Shown: positions 1-9,505, counted from the stretch's first letter. The stretch: 64,000 nt of DNA from Paraburkholderia sp. Tr-20389 (GCF_017104565.1 NZ_JAAGPD010000001.1:248001-312000); one strand, 5' to 3'. Translations and numbers: made by a program. The notes: a model not told the origin generated them from the letters alone.

Positions 1-870
1 GCGCTCGTCGGTACGGGATTCGTGATCGCGAACCGCGCGAAACTCACCAACGTCGGCGGCGAAGGACAGATCGCGATCGGCGGCATCGTCGCGACGGCGC
101 TGAGCCTGTATGGCGGCTGTGCGCATTTGCCGTTCGGGTTGTCGTTCGTCGTGCCGATGCTGGGCGCGGCCGCAGCCGGTGCGGTTTGGGGCGGCGTGCC
201 CGGCGTGCTGAAGGCGAAGGCGGGCACCAACGAAGTGATCAGCACATTGTTGCTGTCGTTCATCGCCGTGTGGCTGCTCTACTGGTGCGTGCAGAGTGAA
301 GCGCTGCTGCGCCAGCCGATGACGAACGGCGCGACCTTGCCCGAATCGCTCGAAATTCCCGACCTGACCAAGCTGCCCGCGATCTTCGCGGCGAGCGGCA
401 TGAACTTCAATATTGGCTTGCCGGTGACCATCGCGCTGGCATTCGCTTCGGCTGTCCTGCTCACGCGCACGCGCTTCGGACTGTCGCTGCGCGCCGCAGG
501 CCTGAACGCGGTCGCGGCAAGACGCGCGGGCCTGCCGATCACGTCGTCGATCGTGGGTGCGCTGGCGCTCGCCGGTGCGTTCAGCGGCCTCGCGGGCGCG
601 CTGATGCTGCAAGGCGACCAGTACTCGCTGAAGGCGGGTTTCTCGTCGGGCTACGGCTTCGACGGTCTGGTGGTCGGCCTGCTCGCGCGCGGTTCGATCA
701 CAGGCGTGTTCGCTGCGGCGCTGCTGTTCGGCTTTCTGCGCTCGGGCGGCATCAACATGGAGATGATCGCGCAGGTGCCGTCGGCGCTCGTGCTGATCGT
801 GCAGGGCATCGTCACGATCGCGCTCGCGGGCGGCGCGATGTGGCTCGACAGGGGAGACGCACGGCAATGA
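1..870 (+). CDS. BMP-family nucleoside ABC transporter permease, 5' end outside window
   Basis: Inner-membrane permease of the branched-chain-type fold used by purine-nucleoside importers (YufP/NupP-like). The frame is open to the first base of the window, and the family is about 350 residues, so roughly the first 60-80 residues lie upstream. The GTG at 22 is probably internal. Visible family marks are the NVGGEGQ motif near the start, several hydrophobic helices, and the cytoplasmic segment GLNAVAARRAGLP that contacts the ATPase. It overlaps the next permease by 4 bases (ATGA), so the two are translationally coupled. The ATPase and BMP lipoprotein genes expected for a complete importer are presumably upstream. 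Confidence 0.9.
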   Translation, partial: ALVGTGFVIANRAKLTNVGGEGQIAIGGIVATALSLYGGCAHLPFGLSFVVPMLGAAAAGAVWGGVPGVLKAKAGTNEVISTLLLSFIAVWLLYWCVQSEALLRQPMTNGATLPESLEIPDLTKLPAIFAASGMNFNIGLPVTIALAFASAVLLTRTRFGLSLRAAGLNAVAARRAGLPITSSIVGALALAGAFSGLAGALMLQGDQYSLKAGFSSGYGFDGLVVGLLARGSITGVFAAALLFGFLRSGGINMEMIAQVPSALVLIVQGIVTIALAGGAMWLDRGDARQ

Positions 871-1784
871 ATCTCGAACTTCTCGCGGTATTCGCGGGCG
901 CGTCCATCCGCCTGGCCGCGCCGATGATGCTCGCCTCGACAGGCGAACTCGTGAGCGAGCGCGCGGGCGTGCTCAACATGAGCGTCGAAGGGATGATGTT
1001 GACGGGGGCGTTCTTGGGCGCGACGTTTTCGTGGCTCACGGGCAATCCCGCCATCGGCTTGCTATGCGGCATGCTTGGCGTGATTCCGCTCGCGCTGCTA
1101 CAGGCGTTCCTGAGCGTGACGATGCGCGCGAACCAGATCGTGACGGGCATCGGCATCAACATTCTGGCGCTCGGCGGCACCACGCTCGCGTACCGGAAGA
1201 TTTTCGGCGAGCGTTCGAGCGCGGTGATCCCGGGCCTCTCGCACTGGTCGCCGCCCGTGCTCGGCAAGATTCCCGTCATCGGCGAGCCGGTGTTCGGGCA
1301 GGTCTGGCTGCTGTATGCGGGGCTCGCCGTGCTGGTCGGCACCTACGTCGTGATGCGTCGCACCGCATTAGGCGTCGCGCTGCATGCAACGGGCGTCGCG
1401 CCTCGCGCGGTCGATCAGTCGGGACTCGGTGTCGCGCGGATCCGATACGGCGCGGTCGTGTTCTCGGGCGTGATGTCGGCGGCGGGGGGCTGCTTTCTGT
1501 CGATCGGCGATATTCACACCTTCACGGAAGGCATGACCAACGGCACGGGCTATCTGGCGATTGCCGCGATCATCTTCGGCAACTGGAAGGTCGGGCGCAC
1601 GGCGCTCGCGTGCCTGCTGTTCGGGGCGGCGACGGCCATGCAATTCCAGCTGCCGATGTTCGGCCTGCATGTGCCGACGGCGCTGCTGATCATGCTGCCG
1701 TATCTGCTCGCGCTGGTGGCCGTGGCAGGTCTGATCGGCCGGCAGTCCGCGCCGCCCGCGCTCACCCAGCCGTTCAGGCGCTGA
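867..1784 (+). CDS. BMP-family nucleoside ABC transporter permease, second subunit
   Basis: Second permease (YufQ/NupQ-like), 305 residues, the usual length. The start is the ATG overlapping the upstream stop; a longer in-frame start at 840 would intrude into the preceding gene. Near the N-terminus it has STGELVSERAGVLNMSVEGMM, the counterpart of the FNIGAEGQ-type loop of the partner, followed by about eight hydrophobic stretches. With the preceding gene it would form the heterodimeric channel for nucleoside or base uptake. Purine or pyrimidine cargo is inferred from the family and from the RutR-like regulator that follows. Confidence 0.9.
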   Translation: MNLELLAVFAGASIRLAAPMMLASTGELVSERAGVLNMSVEGMMLTGAFLGATFSWLTGNPAIGLLCGMLGVIPLALLQAFLSVTMRANQIVTGIGINILALGGTTLAYRKIFGERSSAVIPGLSHWSPPVLGKIPVIGEPVFGQVWLLYAGLAVLVGTYVVMRRTALGVALHATGVAPRAVDQSGLGVARIRYGAVVFSGVMSAAGGCFLSIGDIHTFTEGMTNGTGYLAIAAIIFGNWKVGRTALACLLFGAATAMQFQLPMFGLHVPTALLIMLPYLLALVAVAGLIGRQSAPPALTQPFRR

Positions 1785-1802
1785 CGCGGCGCGAGCGCGA
1801 GG

Positions 1803-1836
1803 GGCGCGGCAGAGTACCATAGCGATTCGCCGCGCC
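1803..1836 (+). terminator. Inverted repeat after the permease operon
   Basis: Perfect 8-bp arms (1803-1810 and 1829-1836, GGCGCGGC/GCCGCGCC) with an 18-base loop, 19 bases after the permease stop and 25 bases before the TetR start. There is no T-tract, so it may be a weak terminator or a palindromic operator of the TetR protein. Confidence 0.35.
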
Positions 1837-1860
1837 GTCTTCCAACCGTTCATCGATACC

Positions 1861-2574
1861 ATGCCACGCAACGCCGCCGCATCCAGCGCAACCGCCCGAG
1901 AGCCGAAGCAGGAGCCCACGCGCCGCCAGCAGCTTGCGGCGAAGACACGCGAACGCATCTTCCGGATCGCCATCAAGGAGTTCGCCGACAAAGGCTTCAG
2001 CGGCGCGCGCGTCGAAGGGATTGCGAGCCGTGCGAAGGTCAACATCCGCATGATCTATCACTACTTCGGCGGCAAGGAGATGCTGTATGTGGAAGTGCTG
2101 GAGCATGTGCTCGCGCGGCTGCGCGAAGCGGAACTCGTCGTCGAACTGGATGTGCAGACCGTCGAACCCATCGCGGGCATCGTGAAGCTTTACGATTTCA
2201 TCGAGGGCCACTTTTCCGCACATCCCGAGTTGCTATGTCTGCTCTCGTGGGAAAACCTGAACCGGGCGCGCTACCTGAAACGCTCGAAGGCGATCCCCGA
2301 GATGTCGTCGCCCGTGCTCGACAAGCTACGCACGTTGCTAAAACGCGGCGAGGCCGCGCGCACGCTGCGCAAGGGAATCGATCCGCTGCACATGTACGTG
2401 ACGCTCGTGAGCCTTGCGTACTTCCATAAGTCCAATGCGTACACGCTGTCGCGCATGTTCGCGACCGAGATGCTCGAACCTTCCTGGCAGGCCGCGCACA
2501 AGGCACAAGCCCACGAACTGGTGCGCGCGTTTCTCGCGGGCGCCCGCGTGCCGGAACTGGCGGCGCACGCCTGA
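1861..2574 (+). CDS. TetR/AcrR family transcriptional regulator, RutR-like
   Basis: Repressor of 237 residues. The first 30 residues are a basic, low-complexity tail. The TetR helix-turn-helix follows at about 32-85, with RERIFRIAIKEFADKGF and a recognition helix ending NIRMIYHYFGGKE. The C-terminal ligand domain starts with LRE-rich helices and resembles the RutR/YcdC type, known to respond to pyrimidines; this is a family-level resemblance only. The gene follows the nucleoside permeases in the same direction with 76 bases between, so it probably senses a base or nucleoside and controls the importer. Confidence 0.85.
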   Translation: MPRNAAASSATAREPKQEPTRRQQLAAKTRERIFRIAIKEFADKGFSGARVEGIASRAKVNIRMIYHYFGGKEMLYVEVLEHVLARLREAELVVELDVQTVEPIAGIVKLYDFIEGHFSAHPELLCLLSWENLNRARYLKRSKAIPEMSSPVLDKLRTLLKRGEAARTLRKGIDPLHMYVTLVSLAYFHKSNAYTLSRMFATEMLEPSWQAAHKAQAHELVRAFLAGARVPELAAHA

Positions 2575-2619
2575 AGGTGTAACGATGAACGCCGCACACA
2601 TCGTTCGGCGCTTCACACA

Positions 2620-3516
2620 TCAAGCAACCGTTGCCCGCTTCCGCGCAATCGACCTCGCGATCAGCAGACCACCCACCATCACCGCCAGCGAGATCAAGGT
2701 CGTCATCGTGCCGAGCGCGTATATGACGGGCGTCGTCACCGACGTCGTCAAGCCCTGCAATTCGAGCGGCAATGTGTTCTGATCGCCGATCGCCTGCGAG
2801 GTGCGCGCGATCTCGTCCCAGGAAAGCGTAAAGCCGAACATCGCGACGCCGATGACGGACGGCCCGATGATGGGCAGCACGACATGCCGGAACGACTGCC
2901 ACGGCGATGCGCCAAGATCGCGCGCGGCTTCCTCGAATGCGGGATTGAAGCGGTTGAACACGGCGAACATCACGAGCAGGCCGAACGGCAAGGTCCAGGT
3001 GAGATGCGCGCCGAGCGCGGACGTGTAGAGGCCCATCGACGTGGTCCAGCCGTCCGCGAAGGACTGAAAGCCCCATTCGTTGGCCAGATACTTGATCAGC
3101 GTATCGAGCAGGCGGAACGTCAGCCCGATGCCGAGCGACACGATGATCGACGGCATGATCAGGCTTGCGACCGACACGTAGAACAGAGCCGTATCGCCGC
3201 GAAAGCGCCGTCTGAATGCAAGGCCCGCGCTGACCGAGAACAGGACTGTCAACACGGTGACGGCAAGCGCAAGTTTGACGGAGCGCCCGAATGCAGCCCA
3301 GATATCGACATCGCCGACACCATCGCGCAACACGGCGAACCAGTGCAGCGACACGCCGCGCATCGGGAACGTCAGACCGCCCTCCGGGCCTTGAAAGGAC
3401 AGAATGAAGATCGTGATCACAGGGCCGTACAGGAACAGCACGAAGAGCCCGAACAGCAGCGCGAGCCAATAGAAGCTCGCGGGCCGCCGCTCGCGATGCC
3501 GGATAGGAAGACTCAT
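2620..3516 (-). CDS. ABC transporter permease, PotC type
   Basis: Inner-membrane permease of 298 residues with the spermidine/putrescine (PotC) layout: a short cytoplasmic N-terminus, six helices and the EAA loop EEAARDLGASPWQSFRHVVLP at about 190-210, where the ATPase docks. It is last in a four-gene minus-strand operon, and its ATG begins one base after the preceding permease stop. PotC-type permeases occur in importers for polyamines, opines, 2-aminoethylphosphonate and many unassigned cations, so the cargo is not fixed by sequence. Confidence 0.88.
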   Translation of the reverse strand: MSLPIRHRERRPASFYWLALLFGLFVLFLYGPVITIFILSFQGPEGGLTFPMRGVSLHWFAVLRDGVGDVDIWAAFGRSVKLALAVTVLTVLFSVSAGLAFRRRFRGDTALFYVSVASLIMPSIIVSLGIGLTFRLLDTLIKYLANEWGFQSFADGWTTSMGLYTSALGAHLTWTLPFGLLVMFAVFNRFNPAFEEAARDLGASPWQSFRHVVLPIIGPSVIGVAMFGFTLSWDEIARTSQAIGDQNTLPLELQGLTTSVTTPVIYALGTMTTLISLAVMVGGLLIARSIARKRATVA

Positions 3517-3517
3517 G

Positions 3518-4438
3518 TCACAGTTCCTTTCTGATGTCGACGGCGCGCGTCAGCGCCCACACGATCATGAGCACGGCCGCAAGCAGGATGATCGCGTTGG
3601 CTGCCGCCGCGGGAAATTGCAGATATCCCGTTTGCACCTGGATGATCTTGCCCACGGAAGCGATCTGCTGGCCGCCCATCACGCCCACGGTGAGGAAGTC
3701 GCCCATCACGATCGTGACGACGAAGATCGAGCCGATCACGATGCCCGTCTTCGAGAGCGGCAACACGACGTCGCGGATCACCTGCCAGCCGCTTGCGCCG
3801 CCGTCGCGCGCGGCTTCGAGCAGCGAGCGGTCGATGCGCATCATCGCGTTGAAGATCGGCACGATCATGAAGAACGTGTACAGATGCACGAACGCGAGCA
3901 CGACGGAGAAGTCGGAATACAGCAGCCATTCGACCGGTTGATCGACAAGATGCGCGGAGATCAGCGCCTGATTCACGAGCCCGTTGCGCCCGAGCAGCGG
4001 AATCCACGAGATCATGCGGATCACGTTGGACGTCCAGAACGGAATGGTGCAGACGAGAAACAGCACCGTCTGCATCGCGGTCGTGCGAATGTGGAACGCG
4101 AGGAAGTACGCGATTGTGAAGCCGAGCACGAGCGTCACCGCCCACACGATCGCGCAGAACCTGAGCGTCGACCAGTACGTCTTGATGGTGACGCACACAT
4201 CCGTGAGCGAGCCGCAACCGTCGAATATCGCCGCGTAGTTCTTCAGCGTGAACGCAGGGATGATCTGATACTCGTTGAAGTCCCAGAAGCTGACGATCAA
4301 CGTGATCGCAAGCGGCACGATGAAGAAGATCGCGAACGTCAACGTGAGCGGCATGGCTTGCAGCCAGGCGCTCACGCGTCGATGGCGCGCGGACGTTTGC
4401 TTCGTTTGCTGCAGATATTCGACCGAGGCCATCGTCAC
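3518..4438 (-). CDS. ABC transporter permease, PotB type
   Basis: Permease of 306 residues, partner of the downstream PotC-like subunit. After a basic N-terminus (QQTKQTSARHRR) the first helix is LTFAIFFIVPLAITLIVSFW. A periplasmic loop of about 50 residues follows, then five more helices, with the EAA loop LEAARDGGASGWQVIRDVVLP. It lies between the binding-protein gene and potC with almost no spacing, so the complex is co-expressed. Confidence 0.88.
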   Translation of the reverse strand: MTMASVEYLQQTKQTSARHRRVSAWLQAMPLTLTFAIFFIVPLAITLIVSFWDFNEYQIIPAFTLKNYAAIFDGCGSLTDVCVTIKTYWSTLRFCAIVWAVTLVLGFTIAYFLAFHIRTTAMQTVLFLVCTIPFWTSNVIRMISWIPLLGRNGLVNQALISAHLVDQPVEWLLYSDFSVVLAFVHLYTFFMIVPIFNAMMRIDRSLLEAARDGGASGWQVIRDVVLPLSKTGIVIGSIFVVTIVMGDFLTVGVMGGQQIASVGKIIQVQTGYLQFPAAAANAIILLAAVLMIVWALTRAVDIRKEL

Positions 4439-4463
4439 ACTCCGCGCCTGTTCTTGTGGTTCG

Positions 4464-5765
4464 TCATGCCGCGATGAACTCGTTCCACTTCTGCACCATG
4501 TAGATGTTCTCGTCCATCACGGCATTCCAGCACGCAATGGCGCCCATGCGCTGGCTGTACGAGCCGCCGTCGCGCACGCTGCCCGCCTTTTCGAGCAACT
4601 GGCCGTCGGGCGCCTTGATGTCCTGTGCAGCCGGCTTGCCTTCCATCCAGTAGTCCCATTCGTAGGCCTGCATATGCGACTTCGCCGTTTCGGTGACGCC
4701 GGGGTAATAGCCCTGGCGCATCAGATAGGCGCCTGCCCAGCCGTCCTGAAACCAGTTGACGAACTCGTAAGCGGCATCGAGTTTCTTGCCCTGCAAAGAG
4801 CGCGGAAAGCCGAAGCCCGATGCCCATGAGCGATAGCCTTCCTTGAGCGGCTGGAACTTGCAGGCAATGCCCATCGTGCGGACTTTCGTGACGGCGGGCG
4901 ACCACATCGACTGGATCACGACTTCGCCAGAAGCCATCAGGTTCACACTCTCGTTGAAGTCGCGCCAGAATGCGCGGAACTGACCTGCGCGCTTCGCTTC
5001 GATCAAAATCTTGATGGTCTGGTCGATTTCGGCCTTGGTCATGTTGCCCTTGTCGCCGTACTTCACGCGTCCCATCGCTTCGATCGCCATCGCCGCGTCC
5101 ATGATGCCGATGGCGGGAATGTTCAGCAGCGCAGCCTTGCCTTTGAATTGCGGATTGAGCAGGTCCGCCCACGTCGTCACGGGGCGCGCGATCAGATCGG
5201 GCCGAATGCCGAGCGTGTCGGCGTTGTACGTGGTCGGTATCAGAGTCATCCATTCCGTTGGCGCGGCGGAGAACTCCGTCGAACGCGCGCCCTTGAGGAA
5301 CATCACCTTTTTCGGCGCCGTGCCCTGATCGCCGATCTTCTTGCCGTCCACTTCACCCTTCGTGAGCACGGGCGTGATCTTGTCGGCCAGCTTGATGCGC
5401 TTTGCGTCCATGCCCGCGAGCGTGCCTGCGGGAATGAGCTTCTTGAGCGAGAAGTACTCGGTGTCGACGATATCGAAAGAATTGGGTTGAGTGATGATGC
5501 GCTTGGTCACGTCGTCGGTGGTCACGGGGATGTATTGAATCTCGATGCCCGTGTCTTCCTTGAACTTCTTCGCAATCTCCGCGCTCTGGTTGACGGCCGT
5601 GCCCAGGTAGCGCAGCGTGATTTTCTCCTGTGCGTGCACGTACGGAAAACCCGTGATGCCCGCTGCCGCGACCGCGCCCTTGATGAACGTGCGGCGCGAC
5701 ATGCCCTTGCTGACGGTCTCTTCTTCAACGTGTTGCACGGGTGCGGCCATCTTCTCGTCGTTCAT
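4464..5765 (-). CDS. Tat-exported PotD-type periplasmic binding protein
   Basis: Solute-binding protein of 433 residues, COG0687-like. The ATG at 5765 is preferred over an upstream in-frame start at 5843 because GGAGAAAG lies just before it. Residues 20-45 hold a twin-arginine signal, SRRTFIKGAVAAAG, ending near HAQ, so the protein is probably exported folded through Tat, which is unusual for this class. The mature part has typical landmarks (LRYLGTAVNQSAEIAKKF, DIVDTEYFSLKKL, and SMWSPAV in the cleft). It is longer than E. coli PotD (348). It recruits substrate for the downstream PotB/PotC permeases and the upstream ATPase. Confidence 0.87.
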   Translation of the reverse strand: MNDEKMAAPVQHVEEETVSKGMSRRTFIKGAVAAAGITGFPYVHAQEKITLRYLGTAVNQSAEIAKKFKEDTGIEIQYIPVTTDDVTKRIITQPNSFDIVDTEYFSLKKLIPAGTLAGMDAKRIKLADKITPVLTKGEVDGKKIGDQGTAPKKVMFLKGARSTEFSAAPTEWMTLIPTTYNADTLGIRPDLIARPVTTWADLLNPQFKGKAALLNIPAIGIMDAAMAIEAMGRVKYGDKGNMTKAEIDQTIKILIEAKRAGQFRAFWRDFNESVNLMASGEVVIQSMWSPAVTKVRTMGIACKFQPLKEGYRSWASGFGFPRSLQGKKLDAAYEFVNWFQDGWAGAYLMRQGYYPGVTETAKSHMQAYEWDYWMEGKPAAQDIKAPDGQLLEKAGSVRDGGSYSQRMGAIACWNAVMDENIYMVQKWNEFIAA

Positions 5766-5811
5766 TGCTTTCTCCTCAAAAGAAATTGTCGTTGGGTTGT
5801 GATTGCGGACG

Positions 5812-6867
5812 TCACGCCGCGAGCGGATGGGCGCTTTGTTCATCCCACCAGACCGTCACGCGCGCGTCCGGTCCGAGACGCTGCGGGTCGTAGTCGGCGT
5901 CGCTCATCAGGGAGACCAGCGCGGGCGAGCCGTCCAGCGGGTCGAGCGTGATGCGCAGATGGGTGCCTTGATACTCGGCTTCCCGCACGGTGCAGGCGAG
6001 CCCGCCGATCCGGCTCAAGCCGCCTTCGCCCGCGCTCGTGCCGGGCGTGACACCTTGCGGCGCGATGCGCAGACGGTCGGCCCGCACCGTGAAGAGCGTG
6101 CCGTTCGCGCCGAGCACGTTATGGCTACCGAGAAAGCGCGCGACGAATTCGGTGCGCGGGCGGTTGAACACGTCGAACGGCGTGCCGCTCTGTTCGATAT
6201 GACCGTGACTCATCACCACCACGAGATCGGCGAGCGCCATCGCTTCTTCCTGGGAATGCGTGACGTGCACGAACGTGATGCCGAGTTCCTTCTGCCAGCG
6301 CTTGAGTTCGGTGCGCATCTGCACGCGCAGGAACGGGTCGAGCGCGGACAGCGGTTCGTCGAGCAGGAGGCAGCGGGGTTCGTTGAGCAACGCGCGCGCG
6401 AGCGCCACGCGCTGCTGCTGTCCACCTGAGAGCTGGGCAGGCCTGCGGTGCGCGTAAGCTGACATCGCAACCAGTTCGAGGAGTTCGCCCGCGCGCTTTC
6501 GGCGTGCCTCTTTGGCGACGCCGCGCATCTTGAGACTGAACGCGACGTTGTCGAGCGCGGACAGATGCGGAAACAGCGCATAGCTTTGAAACACCATGGC
6601 CGTCCCGCGTTCTGCGGGCTGCTCGCGGGTGACATTGCGCCCGCCGATCAGCACATCGCCTTCCGAAACCCACTCGTGACCCGCGATCATGCGCAAGGTC
6701 GAGGTCTTGCCGCAACCCGACGGACCCAGCAGACAGCAGTAAGCGCCGCCGGGAATGCGCAGGTCGATCGCATCGACCGCGAGCGAATCGCCATAGCGCT
6801 TCGAAACGTGTACGAGCTCGATGTCGGCTGGGCTTGCATGAACCACGGTTGATGCCGGCTGAACCAT
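5812..6867 (-). CDS. ABC transporter ATP-binding protein, PotA type
   Basis: ATPase of 351 residues. The chosen start is the ATG of MVQPASTVV; in-frame upstream starts add a tail not typical of the family. Walker A is [10 protein letters not shown], the signature is [15 protein letters not shown], Walker B is [12 protein letters not shown] and the H-loop is VTHSQEEA. The C-terminal 110 residues form the TOBE regulatory domain. It is first in the operon ATPase-binding protein-PotB-PotC and powers uptake at the inner membrane. The 310 bases upstream separate it from a divergent deacetylase gene. Confidence 0.9.
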   Translation of the reverse strand: MVQPASTVVHASPADIELVHVSKRYGDSLAVDAIDLRIPGGAYCCLLGPSGCGKTSTLRMIAGHEWVSEGDVLIGGRNVTREQPAERGTAMVFQSYALFPHLSALDNVAFSLKMRGVAKEARRKRAGELLELVAMSAYAHRRPAQLSGGQQQRVALARALLNEPRCLLLDEPLSALDPFLRVQMRTELKRWQKELGITFVHVTHSQEEAMALADLVVVMSHGHIEQSGTPFDVFNRPRTEFVARFLGSHNVLGANGTLFTVRADRLRIAPQGVTPGTSAGEGGLSRIGGLACTVREAEYQGTHLRITLDPLDGSPALVSLMSDADYDPQRLGPDARVTVWWDEQSAHPLAA

Positions 6868-7177
6868 GAAAGGTTGTCCTGTGTTTGTCTCGTGTGTAGA
6901 CACCGATGGAATACGGCGAGCGTGCGGTGCACGGAGCATGCAGCCGGGCACTTCTGCAAGTCATATGCCATTCGCACTTTCATGGACTCTCCGCAAGTAC
7001 GCGAGCGAGCGCCGCAATGCCTGCCGGCAACGCGTGTCGACATGTTGGCGCGCATATTGCACACGATCCCGCACCTCGATCGTCAGCACTTGCCGATGCT
7101 TTACGTGAGCAATCGCAGTGCAGGTTTCGTTCGGATTGGGGCACGAACTAACCAAACCGGGTCATCCACATTTGACA
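6868..7177. other. Divergent intergenic region between the ABC operon and the deacetylase
   Basis: No convincing coding frame; short ORFs here lack family resemblance. It must hold both divergent promoters and probably operator sites for the nearby GntR protein, but I could not pick a secure palindrome. Confidence 0.5.
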
Positions 7178-8119
7178 ATGAACGACTACAAGCGAGAGCC
7201 GTGCGCTTCATTTGGTTCACTAAAGACACATGGACGCTTCGACTATCAGCCGATCCATGAAGGCGATGCTTACCTCTGGCCGAACGGCGCGCGGCTCGCG
7301 GTCTATCTTGGCTTCAATCTGGAGCACTTCGCGTTCGGCGAGGGACTGGGCGCCGCGCTCGGGCCGCTGTCGCCGCAGCCCGACGTGCTGAACTACAGCT
7401 GGCGCGAATACGGCAACCGCGTCGGCGCGTGGCGCTGCATCGACCTGTTCGACTCGCTCGATCTGCCGGCGGGTACGCTCATCAATACGTCGCTATACGA
7501 TCACTGCCCGGCGCTGATCGACGCATGCGTCGCGCGTGGCGACGAACTGATTGCGCACGGTCACACGAACGCGCAGCGTCAGAGCGATCTGGATAAAGAC
7601 ACTGAGCACGCGCTGCTCGCGCATTGCAGGGCACGTATTCACCAGCGTTCCGGCGTGGTGCCGGAGGGATGGCTGTCACCGTGGATCTCCGAATCGCATC
7701 GCACGCCGGACCTGCTCGCCGAAACGGGCTATCGCTATACGCTCAACTGGTGCCATGACGATCGGCCCGTGCGCATGCACACGAGTGGCGGGCCGCTCTG
7801 GTCGATTCCGTATCCGCAGGAGCTGAACGACCTGCCGATGATCATGGCGCGGCAGATGGATATGCGCGATTTCGCGGACATGATCGTCGACCAGTTCGAC
7901 GAGATGCTCGAACAGACCCAGCGCTCGCGCGATGCTCAGGCGCTGGTGATGGGCATTGCGCTGCATCCGTATATCGTCGGGCAGCCATACCGGTTGCGGC
8001 ATTTGCGTCGCGCGCTCGCGCATATCGCCCGCGCGCGCGACGACATCTGGCTCACGACGCCCGGTGCGATCGCGCGCCATGTTGAGGAGGCCGTGCCCGC
8101 ACCGGCGCAAGCCGCATGA
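7178..8119 (+). CDS. Polysaccharide deacetylase family protein, PuuE-like
   Basis: Cytosolic NodB-fold hydrolase of 313 residues without a signal peptide. Landmarks are YLGFNLEHFAFGEG near the N-terminus, ELIAHGHTN in the motif-2 position, GWLSPWISES, and a late ALHPYIVGQPYR strand. This layout matches the branch that includes allantoinase PuuE and other ureide or amide hydrolases rather than secreted chitin deacetylases. A substrate with an N-acyl or cyclic amide bond is inferred. The ATG at 7178 has only a weak ribosome site; a start at 7118 is possible. The GntR gene overlaps its stop by 4 bases. Confidence 0.8.
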   Translation: MNDYKREPCASFGSLKTHGRFDYQPIHEGDAYLWPNGARLAVYLGFNLEHFAFGEGLGAALGPLSPQPDVLNYSWREYGNRVGAWRCIDLFDSLDLPAGTLINTSLYDHCPALIDACVARGDELIAHGHTNAQRQSDLDKDTEHALLAHCRARIHQRSGVVPEGWLSPWISESHRTPDLLAETGYRYTLNWCHDDRPVRMHTSGGPLWSIPYPQELNDLPMIMARQMDMRDFADMIVDQFDEMLEQTQRSRDAQALVMGIALHPYIVGQPYRLRHLRRALAHIARARDDIWLTTPGAIARHVEEAVPAPAQAA

Positions 8120-8850
8120 GCACTCTCCACGCATCCATGCAGTACGCCAAGCGCGACAACGCGAGCGCGGACGGGCGTATCTATCAGTCGATTTTCGAAG
8201 GCGTGTTGAATCGCAGGCTCACGCCGGGCACCAAGCTGCCGGAGCCGGAGCTGTGCGCGCTATTCGGAGTCGGCCGCGCGGTGGTGCGGCGCGCGCTGGA
8301 GAAGCTCGCGCATGACGGCATCGTCGTGTTGCGTCCGAACAAGGGCGCGGTGATCGCGCAACCGACACGCGAAGAAAAGCGCGAGATTTTCGAGGCACGC
8401 CGCGCGGTCGAGCGCGCGCTGGTCGAACTCGCGGCGCAACGCGCGAGCGTCGAGGACATCGGCGCGCTGCGCAAGCAGCTTGCCGACGAGCACGAAGCCA
8501 TGCATCGCTTCGATCAGCCATCGTGGGCGCGGCTCGCAAGCGAATTCCATCTGCGCATTGCCGCGCTGTCCGGCAATGCGATCCTCGCACGCTATCTGAC
8601 GGAGCTGATTTCGCGCAGCTCGCTGATCGTCGGGGCTTACGAACGGGTGGGCAATGCGCCATGCGAGCACGACGAACACACCGCGATCCTGGACTGCCTG
8701 GAATCGCGTGATGCCGAAGGGGCGATTGCGCATATGACGGCCCATCTGCAGAGTCTGGAAGCGCGCATCGAGACCTCGCGCATGCCGGGAACGAAGCGGC
8801 TTGCGCATCTGCTCGGCATCGAACCCGATCGTTCAACCGCTGTGGAGTGA
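8116..8850 (+). CDS. GntR/FadR family transcriptional regulator
   Basis: Regulator of 244 residues. The winged helix-turn-helix spans about 20-88 (GRIYQSIFEGVL, then LCALFGVGRAVVRRALEKL). An all-helical FCD ligand domain follows with EARRAVERALVELAA and the metal-ligand pattern including EFHLRIAALSGN and HDEHTAILDCLE. It is translationally coupled to the deacetylase and 1 base before the flavin reductase, so it likely controls this operon and perhaps the divergent ABC importer. Confidence 0.88.
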   Translation: MSTLHASMQYAKRDNASADGRIYQSIFEGVLNRRLTPGTKLPEPELCALFGVGRAVVRRALEKLAHDGIVVLRPNKGAVIAQPTREEKREIFEARRAVERALVELAAQRASVEDIGALRKQLADEHEAMHRFDQPSWARLASEFHLRIAALSGNAILARYLTELISRSSLIVGAYERVGNAPCEHDEHTAILDCLESRDAEGAIAHMTAHLQSLEARIETSRMPGTKRLAHLLGIEPDRSTAVE

Positions 8851-8851
8851 C

Positions 8852-9439
8852 ATGGAAATCGACTTCGAAGCGATCACCGAGTACCAGCGCTACAAACTGA
8901 TGGCGAGTCTGATCGTGCCGCGGCCGATCGCGCTGGTGACTACGATCGGGGCGGACGGCACGGTGAATGCCGCGCCGTTCTCGATGTTCAACATGCTCGG
9001 CGAAGAACCACCGATCGTGATGTTGAGCATCAACCGGCTGGAAGACGGTGCGTTGAAAGACACCGCTGTGAACATTCCGCGTGAAAGGGAGTTCGTCGTG
9101 CATCTCGCGGACGAGCCGATTGCGCAGAAGATGCATCGCTGCGGCGAACGCTTTGCGCCCGATGTCAGCGAACTCGATGAAGTGGGTTTTACTGCTGTGG
9201 CGTCGACGCGCGTGAAGCCGCCTCGTATCGCAGAGGCGCCCGTTGCGTTCGAATGCGAGCTTTGGGAAACGCTGGAAACGCCGAGCCGCCATATATTTAT
9301 CGGCAAGGTGTTGATGCTGCATGCGCGGGACGAGCTGATCGATCTCGACACCTGGCGGGTCAGATTGCAGCACTACTTTCCCGTGGGGCGGTTCGGCGCA
9401 AGCGATTACGTGACGACGCGGGACCGCTTCGAGCTGTGA
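8852..9439 (+). CDS. Flavin reductase family protein (FMN-binding split barrel)
   Basis: Protein of 195 residues, DIM6/NtaB type. The FMN-binding core is seen in SLIVPRPIALVTTIGADG and NAAPFSMFNML, followed by DTAVNIPREREFVVHL. Members either supply reduced FMN to a two-component monooxygenase or bind flavin for another task. No partner oxygenase is adjacent. The ATG at 8852 follows the GntR stop directly; a longer frame starting at 8801 overlaps GntR and is rejected. It is last in the deacetylase-GntR-reductase operon. Confidence 0.85.
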   Translation: MEIDFEAITEYQRYKLMASLIVPRPIALVTTIGADGTVNAAPFSMFNMLGEEPPIVMLSINRLEDGALKDTAVNIPREREFVVHLADEPIAQKMHRCGERFAPDVSELDEVGFTAVASTRVKPPRIAEAPVAFECELWETLETPSRHIFIGKVLMLHARDELIDLDTWRVRLQHYFPVGRFGASDYVTTRDRFEL

Positions 9440-9484
9440 GATTACGTGTGCGGTGCTGGTGCTTCGATAGCGCCGGCTATGAAC

Positions 9485-9505
9485 TGAGTCGCTGAAAGCG
9501 ACTCA
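9485..9505. terminator. Bidirectional hairpin terminator
   Basis: Perfect 9-bp stem (TGAGTCGCT/AGCGACTCA) with a GAA loop between two convergent genes, 45 bases after the flavin reductase and 22 bases before the Old Yellow Enzyme stop. There is no long T-tract on either strand. Confidence 0.6.

Noticed and set aside
3515-4477. Long plus-strand ORF (320 codons)
   Set aside because: Antisense to the PotB permease, with Arg/Asp/His-rich composition typical of a shadow frame.
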